Source of the DNA: an uncultured Eubacteriales bacterium
GTDB taxonomy: Bacteria > Bacillota > Clostridia > Lachnospirales > Lachnospiraceae
Length of the DNA: 5,985 bases
Direction of reading: 5' to 3'
Assembly: GCA_900321915.1 (NCBI GenBank)
Contig: ONXW01000262.1
Span: forward strand, 1 to 5,985
The position numbers and the translations under genes were made by a program. Shown here in pieces: positions 1 through 5,773 of this stretch. Every line of letters begins with the position of its first letter. Within the stretch, counting starts at the first letter, position 1. The notes under the pieces are model-generated. The model saw only the letters and a program-made list of their open reading frames with translations. It did no database searches and was not told the DNA's origin.

Positions 1-500
1 ACGGTTCCGACACAGAGGGCGAGAGGAAGGCCTGCGCCTTCCGCCACCGCAGCGGCGATGGGGGTGAGGACTGAGATGGTTCCCACGCTGGTGCCCATGG
101 CCATGGAGATGAGGCAGGCGATGAGGAACAATCCCGGGATGGCGAAGGTCCCCGGAATCAGGTTCAGCAGGAGATTGGCCGTGGAAGCCGCGCCGCCGGC
201 GTTCTGGGCCAGGCCGCTGAAAGCGCCCGCCATCAGGAAGATAAAGATCATGATAGTAATGTTGTCATCCCCGATTCCCTTTGCGGCTACATGGATCTTC
301 TCCTCAAAGGAGAGTTCCCGGTTCTGCAGGAAGGCGACGACAAGGGCGATGGAGAAGGCCACGACAACAGACATGATGTAGAAGCCCATCCCGCCTTCCG
401 GCGGGTTGATATACTCAAAGTAGATGCCGCTTCCCAGGTAGAAAACAAGAAAAACCACAATGGGAAGGAGGGCAGCAGGATTGGAACGTTTTTCGTTCAT
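1..500 (-). CDS. nhaC: NhaC-family Na+/H+ antiporter, N-terminal part (cut by window edge)
   Basis: An integral membrane antiporter that probably exchanges cytoplasmic Na+ for external H+ for sodium and pH homeostasis. Reading the minus strand from the ATG at 500-498 gives 166 open codons starting MNEKRSNPAALLPIVVF. The product is very hydrophobic, with likely membrane spans near residues 9-29, 38-58, 80-97 and 118-138. The segment near residues 89-113 (LMAGAFSGLAQNAGG, then STANLLLNLIP) and the stretch IPGLFLIACLISMAMGTSVGTI at about 121-142 resemble the NhaC family, whose members are usually about 440-480 residues, so roughly two thirds lies outside the window. The start is supported by a GAGGGGG Shine-Dalgarno at 512-506 and a promoter upstream. 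It is transcribed divergently from the copper operon with no obvious functional link. The ion specificity (Na+ or another substrate) is inferred from family resemblance only. Confidence 0.85.
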   Translation of the reverse strand, partial: MNEKRSNPAALLPIVVFLVFYLGSGIYFEYINPPEGGMGFYIMSVVVAFSIALVVAFLQNRELSFEEKIHVAAKGIGDDNITIMIFIFLMAGAFSGLAQNAGGAASTANLLLNLIPGTFAIPGLFLIACLISMAMGTSVGTISVLTPIAAAVAEGAGLPLALCVGT

Positions 501-512
501 GAATTCCCCCTC

Positions 513-539
513 GCTTCTCTGTCTGAAAAGAAGAGAAGC
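513..539 (-). promoter_or_regulatory. Hairpin in the nhaC 5' leader, next to its Shine-Dalgarno
   Basis: Bases 513-520 (GCTTCTCT) and 532-539 (AGAGAAGC) are a perfect 8-bp inverted repeat. Three more pairs (522-524 with 529-531) and a 4-base loop can form after a one-base bulge. In the nhaC transcript the stem would end directly beside the GAGGGGG Shine-Dalgarno. It could influence translation or mRNA stability. No U-run follows it in either direction, so it is not a standard terminator. Its function is inferred. Confidence 0.4.
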
Positions 540-577
540 CAAAAATCAGATTTCTGCCATAACGCGCAGATATTGCT

Positions 578-607
578 ATTATACATAGAAATTAAAAGTG
601 GCGTCAA
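578..607 (-). promoter_or_regulatory. Promoter for the nhaC-family gene
   Basis: On the minus strand, TTGACG (607-602) and a perfect TATAAT (583-578) are separated by 18 bases, a strong match to the housekeeping sigma-70/sigma-A consensus. Transcription would begin near 571, giving a leader of about 70 bases before the ATG at 500. No other regulatory motif was recognised. Confidence 0.8.
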
Positions 608-641
608 GAATGATATAGAGGAAACAAAGAGAAAAAACATC

Positions 642-670
642 TTGACATATACCCTACGGGGGTATAGTAT
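642..670 (+). promoter_or_regulatory. Promoter of the csoR-copA operon
   Basis: A perfect -35 box TTGACA lies at 642-647. Two overlapping -10 readings are possible: TAGTAT at 665-670 with the ideal 17-base spacer, or TATAGT at 663-668 with a short 15-base spacer. An A-rich stretch (about 621-640) just upstream may act as an UP-like element. The spacer is filled by the CsoR operator, so bound repressor would block RNA polymerase directly. Confidence 0.85.
648..666 (+). promoter_or_regulatory. CsoR operator
   Basis: The dyad TATACCC-TACGG-GGGTATA has 7-bp perfect arms around a 5-base centre. Its core, TACCC TACGG GGGTA, is the 5-5-5 pattern of CsoR sites and matches my recollection of the B. 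subtilis copZA operator. It sits between the -35 and -10 boxes of the promoter for csoR itself. Apo-CsoR should bind it and repress; Cu(I)-CsoR should release it. Site identity is seen in the sequence; the regulatory behaviour is known for the family. Confidence 0.93.
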
Positions 671-694
671 TTATCCGAAGGAGGTAATCCGCCA

Positions 695-985
695 ATGGAA
701 GAACATATGAGAATGAAAATGCGGTCCGACAAGGAGTTTCAGAGCCTGATGAACCGCCTGAAAAAGATTGAAGGCCAGATCCGGGGAATCGAGGGGATGT
801 TGGAGAAGAATGCCTACTGTCCGGATATCCTGATCCAGGTGTCGGCGGTCACCAGCGCCCTGAACAGCTTCAATAAGGAGCTTCTGGGCAGCCACATCCG
901 CACCTGCGTGGCAGAGGATATCCGACGCGGGGACGACGAGACTATCGAAGAGCTGGTGAAGGTGCTGCAGAAGCTGATGAAATAG
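695..985 (+). CDS. csoR: Copper-sensing transcriptional repressor CsoR
   Basis: A cytoplasmic Cu(I)-responsive repressor of the CsoR/RcnR family (formerly DUF156), all-helical and normally tetrameric. The 96-residue product has family-typical length. The Cu(I) ligands of the family are present as Cys42, His67 and Cys71, with the same spacing (25 and 4) as Cys45/His70/Cys74 of B. subtilis CsoR. The N-terminal helix carries the typical [17 protein letters not shown] segment (residues 20-36), which contributes to DNA binding. The Cys-His-Cys pattern favours copper sensing over the nickel sensor RcnR, the formaldehyde sensor FrmR or the persulfide sensor CstR, which lacks the His. The start has a near-perfect Shine-Dalgarno AAGGAGGT at 678-685. 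The gene lies 23 bases upstream of copA and downstream of its own operator, so it is autoregulated. Confidence 0.96.
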   Translation: MEEHMRMKMRSDKEFQSLMNRLKKIEGQIRGIEGMLEKNAYCPDILIQVSAVTSALNSFNKELLGSHIRTCVAEDIRRGDDETIEELVKVLQKLMK

Positions 986-1008
986 GGACACAGACAGGAG
1001 ATGAGACA

Positions 1009-3612
1009 ATGGAGCAGTATAATGTGACCGGAATGAGCTGCGCAGCCTGCAGCGCCCGGGTGGAAAAGGCCGTATCGAAGGTGCCCGGCGTGACATCCTG
1101 CTCGGTGAGCCTGCTCACCAACTCCATGGGAGTGGAGGGAACAGCCTCGGCGGCGGATATCATCCGGGCCGTGGAAGATGCGGGCTACGGCGCATCGAAG
1201 CGGGGCTCTGCCGCGCAGAAGGGATCCGCCGCGGAACGCCTGGCGGAGCAGGAGGAAGCCCTGAAGGATCATGAAACGCCCATCCTCCGCAGAAGACTCA
1301 TCTGGTCCCTGGGTTTTCTGCTGGTGCTGATGTATTGTTCTATGGGGCACATGATGCTGGGGTGGCCCGTGCCGGCCATTTTTGCAAACCCGGTGGCGCT
1401 GGGCGTCCTGGAGATGCTTCTGGCCATCGTGATTATGGTCATCAACGCGAAGTTTTTTACCAGCGGCTATAAGAGCCTGTTCCACGGGGCGCCGAACATG
1501 GATACCCTGGTGGCCCTGGGATCGACTGCCTCCTTTGGATACAGCCTGGCGGAGCTTTTCTTTATGATCGACGCGATGGGAAACGGTGACATGGCGACGG
1601 CGCATCATTACGGAATGAATCTCTACTTTGAATCCGCGGCCATGATCCCGACCCTCATTACCATCGGAAAGATGCTGGAGGCCATGTCCAAGGGACGGAC
1701 CACCGACGCGCTGAAGAGCCTGATGAAGCTGGCGCCGAAGACGGCAGTTCTTATCCGGGACGGGGAAGAGACGGAGGTCTCCGTCGAGGAAGTGCAGCAG
1801 GGAGATATCTTTGTGGTCCGCCCCGGGGAGAATATCCCGGTGGACGGCGTCATCATCGAGGGCAGCAGTGCAGTCAATGAGGCCGCGCTCACCGGGGAGA
1901 GCATTCCCGTGGATAAATCCGAGGGAGACGGGGTCTCCGCGGCCACAGTCAACCAGTCCGGCTACATCCGCTGCCGGGCGACCCGTGTCGGGGAGGATAC
2001 CACCCTGTCCCAGATCATCCGGATGGTGAGTGACGCGGCGGCCACCAAGGCGCCCCTGGCCCGTATCGCGGACAAGGTTTCCGGAATATTTGTCCCGGTG
2101 GTCATCGGGATCGCGCTTCTGACCATGTTCGGCTGGATGGCGGCCGGGAAGGATTTTGGCTTTGCCATCGCCCGTGGCATCTCTGTCCTGGTTATCAGCT
2201 GTCCCTGCGCCCTGGGCCTTGCCACACCCGTGGCCATCATGGTGGGGAACGGCATGGGGGCAAAGAACGGTATCTTATATAAAACCGCCCAGGCCCTGGA
2301 GGAGACGGGCCGTGTGGAAGTGGCGGCCCTGGACAAGACAGGCACCATCACCAGCGGGACGCCCGCGGTGACGGATATTCTTCCGGCCGGAAATGTCACC
2401 GAGGAAGAACTGCTCTCCCTGGCCTATGCCCTGGAGGTGAAGAGTGAGCACCCGCTGGCGAAGGCCATTGTGGAGGAAGGAACGGCAAAGGGCATTGCCG
2501 CGCAGGTCTCGGAGGAGTTCCGGGCACTTCCCGGCAACGGCGTGACAGCTCTGGTGAAAGGGGAAAATGTAACCGGCGGAAGTCTTAAATTTATGCAGGA
2601 TACGGTCCGGGTGCCGGAGAATGTCCGCGGCCAGGCTGATATGCTGGCGGAGCAGGGCAAGACACCCCTTCTGTTCGCCCGGGAAGAAGAGCTTCTGGGC
2701 ATCATCGCCGTGGCGGACAGCATGAAGGAGGACAGCCCCCGCGCCATCCGGGAGCTGCGGGATATGGGAATCCGCGTGGTTATGCTGACCGGGGACAATG
2801 AGCGCACTGCGAAGGCCGTGGGACAGGCGGCCGGCGTGGACGAGGTGGTGGCCGGCGTCCTTCCGGACGGGAAGGAGAATGTCATCCGCCGCCTGCAGGA
2901 GCAGGGAAAGGTGGCCATGGTGGGCGACGGCATCAACGACGCGCCGGCCCTGACCCGGGCGGATATCGGCATTGCCATCGGCGCCGGCGCCGATGTGGCG
3001 GTGGACGCGGCGGATGTGGTCCTCATGAAGAACAGCCTGCTGGACGTCTCCGCGGCGATCCGCATGAGCCGGGCGACGATCCGGAATATCCACGAGAACC
3101 TGTTCTGGGCATTTTTCTATAATGCCATCTGCATCCCGCTGGCCATGGGCCTGTACGGGATTGCCATGAAGCCCATGTACGGGGCGGCAGCCATGAGCCT
3201 TTCCAGCTTCTGCGTCTGCATGAACGCCCTGAGGCTCAATCTGTTTGACATGCACAATCCGGCCCTGATGCGGGGAAAGAAGAAGACCATGATAAAAGCC
3301 GCCGCAGCCGGCGGGGAGACAGAGACAGTGACCGTGACGGACGAAGGCGCCGCAGCGGTTCATGATATTAAGGAAATGACAGAAGAAAAGGAGAAGGCAG
3401 TTATGACAAAGACCATGAATATCGAGGGAATGATGTGTGTGCACTGTGAGGCGACCGTAAAGAAGGCTCTGGAGAAGCTGGAAGGCGTCACGGAGGCAAA
3501 GGTGAGCCATGAGGCCGGCACCGCCGTGGTGGAGATGAGCGCCGAGGTGGCGGACGAAGTCCTGAAAAAGGCTGTGGAAGATAAGGACTACACTGTGACC
3601 GGCATCGCGTAA
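1009..3612 (+). CDS. copA: Cu(I)-exporting P1B-1 ATPase CopA with fused C-terminal CopZ-like domain
   Basis: A membrane ATPase that pumps Cu+ out of the cytoplasm (867 residues). Domain order: N-terminal heavy-metal-associated (HMA) domain, residues about 1-65, with GMSCAAC (Cys11, Cys14); membrane helices from about residue 97; actuator TGES 295-298; the transport-site CPC at 398-400; phosphorylation motif DKTGT with Asp442; nucleotide-binding HP at 481-482; TGDN 594-597; GDGINDAP 639-646; YN 704-705 in helix 7 and MSLSS 729-733 in helix 8. CPC, YN and MSxSS together define the Cu+-specific P1B-1 group. A charged, Ala/Glu-rich linker (about 747-798) then leads to a second HMA domain with GMMCVHC (Cys810, Cys813). 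B. subtilis CopA (about 800 residues) has two N-terminal domains instead; Archaeoglobus fulgidus CopA is a precedent for a C-terminal one. The start has AGGAG at 996-1000. It is co-transcribed with csoR and induced by copper through the operator. Confidence 0.96.
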   Translation: MEQYNVTGMSCAACSARVEKAVSKVPGVTSCSVSLLTNSMGVEGTASAADIIRAVEDAGYGASKRGSAAQKGSAAERLAEQEEALKDHETPILRRRLIWSLGFLLVLMYCSMGHMMLGWPVPAIFANPVALGVLEMLLAIVIMVINAKFFTSGYKSLFHGAPNMDTLVALGSTASFGYSLAELFFMIDAMGNGDMATAHHYGMNLYFESAAMIPTLITIGKMLEAMSKGRTTDALKSLMKLAPKTAVLIRDGEETEVSVEEVQQGDIFVVRPGENIPVDGVIIEGSSAVNEAALTGESIPVDKSEGDGVSAATVNQSGYIRCRATRVGEDTTLSQIIRMVSDAAATKAPLARIADKVSGIFVPVVIGIALLTMFGWMAAGKDFGFAIARGISVLVISCPCALGLATPVAIMVGNGMGAKNGILYKTAQALEETGRVEVAALDKTGTITSGTPAVTDILPAGNVTEEELLSLAYALEVKSEHPLAKAIVEEGTAKGIAAQVSEEFRALPGNGVTALVKGENVTGGSLKFMQDTVRVPENVRGQADMLAEQGKTPLLFAREEELLGIIAVADSMKEDSPRAIRELRDMGIRVVMLTGDNERTAKAVGQAAGVDEVVAGVLPDGKENVIRRLQEQGKVAMVGDGINDAPALTRADIGIAIGAGADVAVDAADVVLMKNSLLDVSAAIRMSRATIRNIHENLFWAFFYNAICIPLAMGLYGIAMKPMYGAAAMSLSSFCVCMNALRLNLFDMHNPALMRGKKKTMIKAAAAGGETETVTVTDEGAAAVHDIKEMTEEKEKAVMTKTMNIEGMMCVHCEATVKKALEKLEGVTEAKVSHEAGTAVVEMSAEVADEVLKKAVEDKDYTVTGIA
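3388..3393 (+). promoter_or_regulatory. Shine-Dalgarno-like site inside copA, upstream of the CopZ-like domain
   Basis: AAGGAG lies 9 bases before the in-frame ATG at 3403, which is near-ideal spacing for initiation. It is read as Lys-Glu codons in copA, so a chance match is possible because AAG and GAG are this gene's favoured codons. The surrounding 3361-3420 is more AT-rich than the rest of the gene, as intergenic leaders here are. Confidence 0.4.
3403..3612 (+). other. copZ: Possible internal translation product: free CopZ copper chaperone (nested in copA)
   Basis: From the in-frame ATG at 3403 (Met799 of CopA) to the shared stop, the product is 69 residues, which is the length of stand-alone CopZ of B. 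subtilis and Enterococcus hirae. It begins [15 protein letters not shown] and ends KDYTVTGIA, a complete ferredoxin-like HMA fold with no extra residues at either end. The GMxCxHC metal motif is of CopZ type, whereas the ATPase's own N-terminal domain has CAAC. CopZ carries Cu+ in the cytosol and delivers it to CopA. Whether the internal start is used cannot be told from sequence. The domain is certain; separate production is inference. Confidence 0.45.
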
Positions 3613-3628
3613 AACCGAATCCTTTCTG

Positions 3629-3664
3629 AATCCCCCCGCGAAGGTTCGCCTCCGCGGGGGGATT
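3629..3664 (+). terminator. Probable terminator of the csoR-copA operon (strong hairpin, weak U-tract)
   Basis: A perfect 12-bp stem pairs AATCCCCCCGCG (3629-3640) with CGCGGGGGGATT (3653-3664). After one A-C mismatch, three more pairs (AGG/CCT) close a TTCG tetraloop. It begins 16 bases after the copA stop. The downstream sequence GCTTATCCTAC has only scattered T residues, so intrinsic termination may be incomplete, or the hairpin may mainly protect the mRNA 3' end. Confidence 0.7.
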
Positions 3665-3674
3665 GCTTATCCTA

Positions 3675-3709
3675 CTGAATTGATATAATATACACTTATC
3701 ATGATTCAG
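3675..3709 (+). promoter_or_regulatory. Imperfect dyad spanning the yitJ-like promoter and its start point
   Basis: CTGAAT-TGATA (3675-3685) is an inverted match to TATCA-tg-ATTCAG (3697-3709), 11 pairs with a 2-base bulge in the right arm. It brackets the -10 box and the predicted transcription start (about 3696), a position typical of repressor operators. I do not recognise it as a known regulator site; chance in AT-rich DNA is possible. Confidence 0.3.
3681..3689 (+). promoter_or_regulatory. Extended -10 promoter of the yitJ-like gene
   Basis: TGA-TATAAT is a perfect extended -10 element (TGn plus TATAAT at 3684-3689). No good -35 box exists at the usual distance: the 17-base position (3661-3666, GATTGC) overlaps the right arm of the preceding hairpin. 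Extended -10 promoters often work without a -35. Transcription would start near 3696, leaving a leader of about 30 bases. Confidence 0.7.
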
Positions 3710-3714
3710 AATGT

Positions 3715-3720
3715 GGGGAA
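3715..3720 (+). promoter_or_regulatory. Ribosome binding site that fixes the yitJ-like start at 3726
   Basis: GGGGAA ends 5 bases before the ATG at 3726. The upstream in-frame ATG at 3711 has no purine-rich site in front of it and would lie only about 15 bases from the predicted transcript start, so 3726 is the better start. The first residues, MNVRDYMNEN, then lead directly into the domain. Confidence 0.6.
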
Positions 3721-3725
3721 ATGCC

Positions 3726-5549
3726 ATGAATGTACGGGACTATATGAATGAGAATATCCTGCTGTTCGACGGCGCCTTCGGCACCTGGTACGCGGTAAAA
3801 TATGAGGGTACCTATGAGGCCTGCGAGCTGGAGAACCTCGCCCACCCGGAGCGGGTAAAAGAGATCCACAGGGAGTATATCGCGGCCGGTGCGAAGGCGG
3901 TCAAGACCAACACCTTCGGGGCTTACGCGCCGTCCATGGGCGGGGAGGAAGCCTCGGAAAAGGTGGTCCGGAAGGGATTTGCCATTGCGGAGGAATGCCG
4001 CAGGGAAGCGGAATCGGACGGGAAGGCAGTTTTTGTGTTCGCCGATTTCGGTCCCGCGCCGGGAGAGACGCCGGAGGAGATAGCGGAAGCCTATATCAGG
4101 AATGCGGATATTTTCCTCGCGGAGGGCGCGGTCAACTTCCTGTTTGAGACCCAGAGTACGGACGTCGGGCTCAGGGAAGCGGCGGCCCATATCCGGCAGG
4201 CGCAGCCGGACGCGGTCATCCTGGCCTCCTTCGGCGTGCTTCCGGACGGATTTTCCAGGGACGGGCGTTTCTACCGCACCATGCTGGAGGAGCTGTACGC
4301 CACAGGCCTGTTCGACGCCGTGGGACTGAACTGCGTCTCCTCGGCGGGGCATATGAAACAGCTGCTGGCGGGGCTTGCCGGGGGCGGAATGAACCTCATG
4401 GCCATGCCGAACGCGGGATATCCCACAGTCCGCGGATTCCGCACTTACTTTGAAAACAGTCCGGAATACTTTGCGGGGCGCGTCATGGAGATCGCCGGGC
4501 TCGGCGTCCGGATTCTCGGCGGATGCTGCGGCACAACCCCCGACTATATCCGGGACCTGGCAGGGAAGATTTCTTCCTCCGGCCTGAAGCCCGGGAAGAT
4601 GCTTCCGCGGTCGGCCGCCGGGATGCAGGAACAGGAAGGGAAGACGGAACACCGGATCCTTATCAATAACAGGTTTGCCCAGAAGATTGCGGAGGGGAAG
4701 TGCGTCTTTGCGGTGGAGCTGGATTCCCCCAGAAACGCGGACGCCACCGGGTTTATGGATGACGCGAGACGCCTGCAGGCGGCGGGGGCCGATACCATCA
4801 CCATCGCCGACTGCCCCATCGCCAGGGCCCGCATGGATTCCAGCCTTCTCGCCTGCAAGGTGAAAAGGGAACTGGACCTGGATGTCATTCCCCATATGAC
4901 CTGCAGGGACAGGAATGTCAACGCGACCAAGGCGCTGCTGCTGGGACTGTATGCGGAAAACATCCGGAACGTGCTCATTGTCACGGGAGACCCGATCCCC
5001 ACGGCGGAGCGCGATGAGGTGAAGAGCGTGTACCACTTCAATTCCAGAAAGCTGGGCGCTTTTGTCAATTCCCTGAACAGGGAGACCTTCCGGGAACCCT
5101 TCCAGATCTTCGGCGCCCTGGACCTGAATGCGGTGAATTTTCCGATGGAGCTTAAGAGGGCAAAGGAGAAGGAAGAATCCGGCATGATCGGGTTCCTGAC
5201 ACAGCCCGTACTCTCGGAACAGGCCCTGGAGAACCTGAAGATGAGCAGGAAAGAGCTTTCCGGCTGGATTCTCGGCGGAATCATCCCCGTCATCAGCCAC
5301 CGGAACGCGGTTTTCATGAACAATGAGATCAACGGGATCACCGTTTCCCAGGAGATTATCGACCGCTATGAAGGGCTGGACCGCGCGCAGGGAGAGGACC
5401 TGGCGGTGGAGATCTCCGCGGAGATCGCGGAGAAGATCCGCCCCTATATCGACGGTTATTACCTGATGACGCCGATGCGCCGGGTAGGCCTGATGGAGCG
5501 GATCATAAAGAGACTGCAGGAGATGGAAAAAGGACAGGGAAACCGGTAG
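3726..5549 (+). CDS. yitJ: Bifunctional homocysteine S-methyltransferase / 5,10-methylenetetrahydrofolate reductase (YitJ-like)
   Basis: A cytoplasmic enzyme of methionine and one-carbon metabolism. The N-terminal half (about 1-285) is a zinc-dependent homocysteine methyltransferase barrel: DGAFGT at 15-20, TNTFGA near 61-66, and zinc ligands Cys203 (GLNCVSS), Cys267 and Cys268 (GGCCGTTP), spaced as in the homocysteine module of Thermotoga MetH. After a linker (about 286-320), the C-terminal half (about 321-607) is an FAD-dependent MetF-like reductase: Glu331 in VELDSP, HMTCRDRN 390-397, VTGDP with Asp422, and Gln493 in TQP. It would make methyl-tetrahydrofolate and methylate homocysteine. 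The 607-residue length matches B. subtilis YitJ (about 612). No pterin- or cobalamin-binding module is present, so it is not a complete MetH; the methyl donor and any cobalamin partner are uncertain. It is monocistronic, between its own promoter and terminator. Confidence 0.93.
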   Translation: MNVRDYMNENILLFDGAFGTWYAVKYEGTYEACELENLAHPERVKEIHREYIAAGAKAVKTNTFGAYAPSMGGEEASEKVVRKGFAIAEECRREAESDGKAVFVFADFGPAPGETPEEIAEAYIRNADIFLAEGAVNFLFETQSTDVGLREAAAHIRQAQPDAVILASFGVLPDGFSRDGRFYRTMLEELYATGLFDAVGLNCVSSAGHMKQLLAGLAGGGMNLMAMPNAGYPTVRGFRTYFENSPEYFAGRVMEIAGLGVRILGGCCGTTPDYIRDLAGKISSSGLKPGKMLPRSAAGMQEQEGKTEHRILINNRFAQKIAEGKCVFAVELDSPRNADATGFMDDARRLQAAGADTITIADCPIARARMDSSLLACKVKRELDLDVIPHMTCRDRNVNATKALLLGLYAENIRNVLIVTGDPIPTAERDEVKSVYHFNSRKLGAFVNSLNRETFREPFQIFGALDLNAVNFPMELKRAKEKEESGMIGFLTQPVLSEQALENLKMSRKELSGWILGGIIPVISHRNAVFMNNEINGITVSQEIIDRYEGLDRAQGEDLAVEISAEIAEKIRPYIDGYYLMTPMRRVGLMERIIKRLQEMEKGQGNR

Positions 5550-5605
5550 TATATGCATAATCATGCGTTATACACAACATAACAACAGGTTTTGAAAACA
5601 GGAGG

Positions 5606-5632
5606 AAGAGGGAGAAATCCCTCTTTTTTTTT
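5606..5632 (+). terminator. Rho-independent terminator after the yitJ-like gene
   Basis: AAGAGGGA (5606-5613) pairs with TCCCTCTT (5618-5625) around a GAAA tetraloop, running into nine consecutive T residues (5624-5632). This is a textbook intrinsic terminator 56 bases after the stop codon. Confidence 0.92.
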
Positions 5633-5659
5633 GAACAGAATAAGCAAAAATGTCGATTG

Positions 5660-5704
5660 TTGACAAAACATCATATTGTAAAATTTTTATAAACAGAGTA
5701 TAAA
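5660..5704 (+). promoter_or_regulatory. Candidate promoter region, with a possible operator dyad, for the right-edge gene
   Basis: The best -35/-10 pair is TTGTAA (5676-5681) and TATAAA (5699-5704) with a 17-base spacer, giving a start near 5711 and a leader of about 60 bases. A perfect TTGACA at 5660-5665 also exists, but its downstream partners are poor (TTTTAT at 5685-5690, 19-base spacer). TTGACAA (5660-5666) and TTGTAAA (5676-5682) form a near-perfect 7-bp inverted repeat (6 of 7 pairs) with a 9-base spacer, which could be a repressor site. The rest of the 224-base gap (5550-5773) holds the terminator and otherwise AT-rich DNA without recognisable features. Confidence 0.5.
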
Positions 5705-5773
5705 GAATTGGAAAATCTCATGCGGAAGAAAGAGCAGGCTTCTTAATTCGGAAGGCGGACCGGGGTTTGTTTC

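Noticed and set aside
58..710. Plus-strand frames at 58-381 and 291-710
   Set aside because: They are shadows of the minus-strand NhaC-family gene; the second even runs through the divergent promoters and the csoR operator.
1009..1260. E. coli-style programmed frameshift after the first metal-binding domain of copA
   Set aside because: I saw no slippery CCCAAAG-like heptamer followed by an early out-of-frame stop near the end of the N-terminal HMA domain.
2275..3510. A 411-codon minus-strand frame opposite copA
   Set aside because: Its His-rich appearance comes from reading complementary codons of copA. No start signal or family resemblance was seen.
3711..3725. Upstream ATG at 3711 as the yitJ-like start
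   Set aside because: No Shine-Dalgarno precedes it and it is only about 15 bases from the predicted transcript start. The ATG at 3726 has GGGGAA at a usable distance.
3675..3725. SAM riboswitch or T-box upstream of the yitJ-like gene
   Set aside because: The space between promoter and start is about 30 bases, far too short for either element.
3699..5564. A 621-codon open frame on the minus strand, opposite the yitJ-like gene
   Set aside because: It is antisense to a gene with clear catalytic motifs, encodes a His/Arg/Pro-rich sequence with no recognisable domain, and has no good ribosome site. Long antisense frames are expected in GC-rich coding DNA.
5720..5746. An 8-codon leader-like open frame (MRKKEQAS) upstream of the right-edge gene
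   Set aside because: It has no convincing ribosome site, no run of one amino acid typical of attenuators, and is short enough to be chance.
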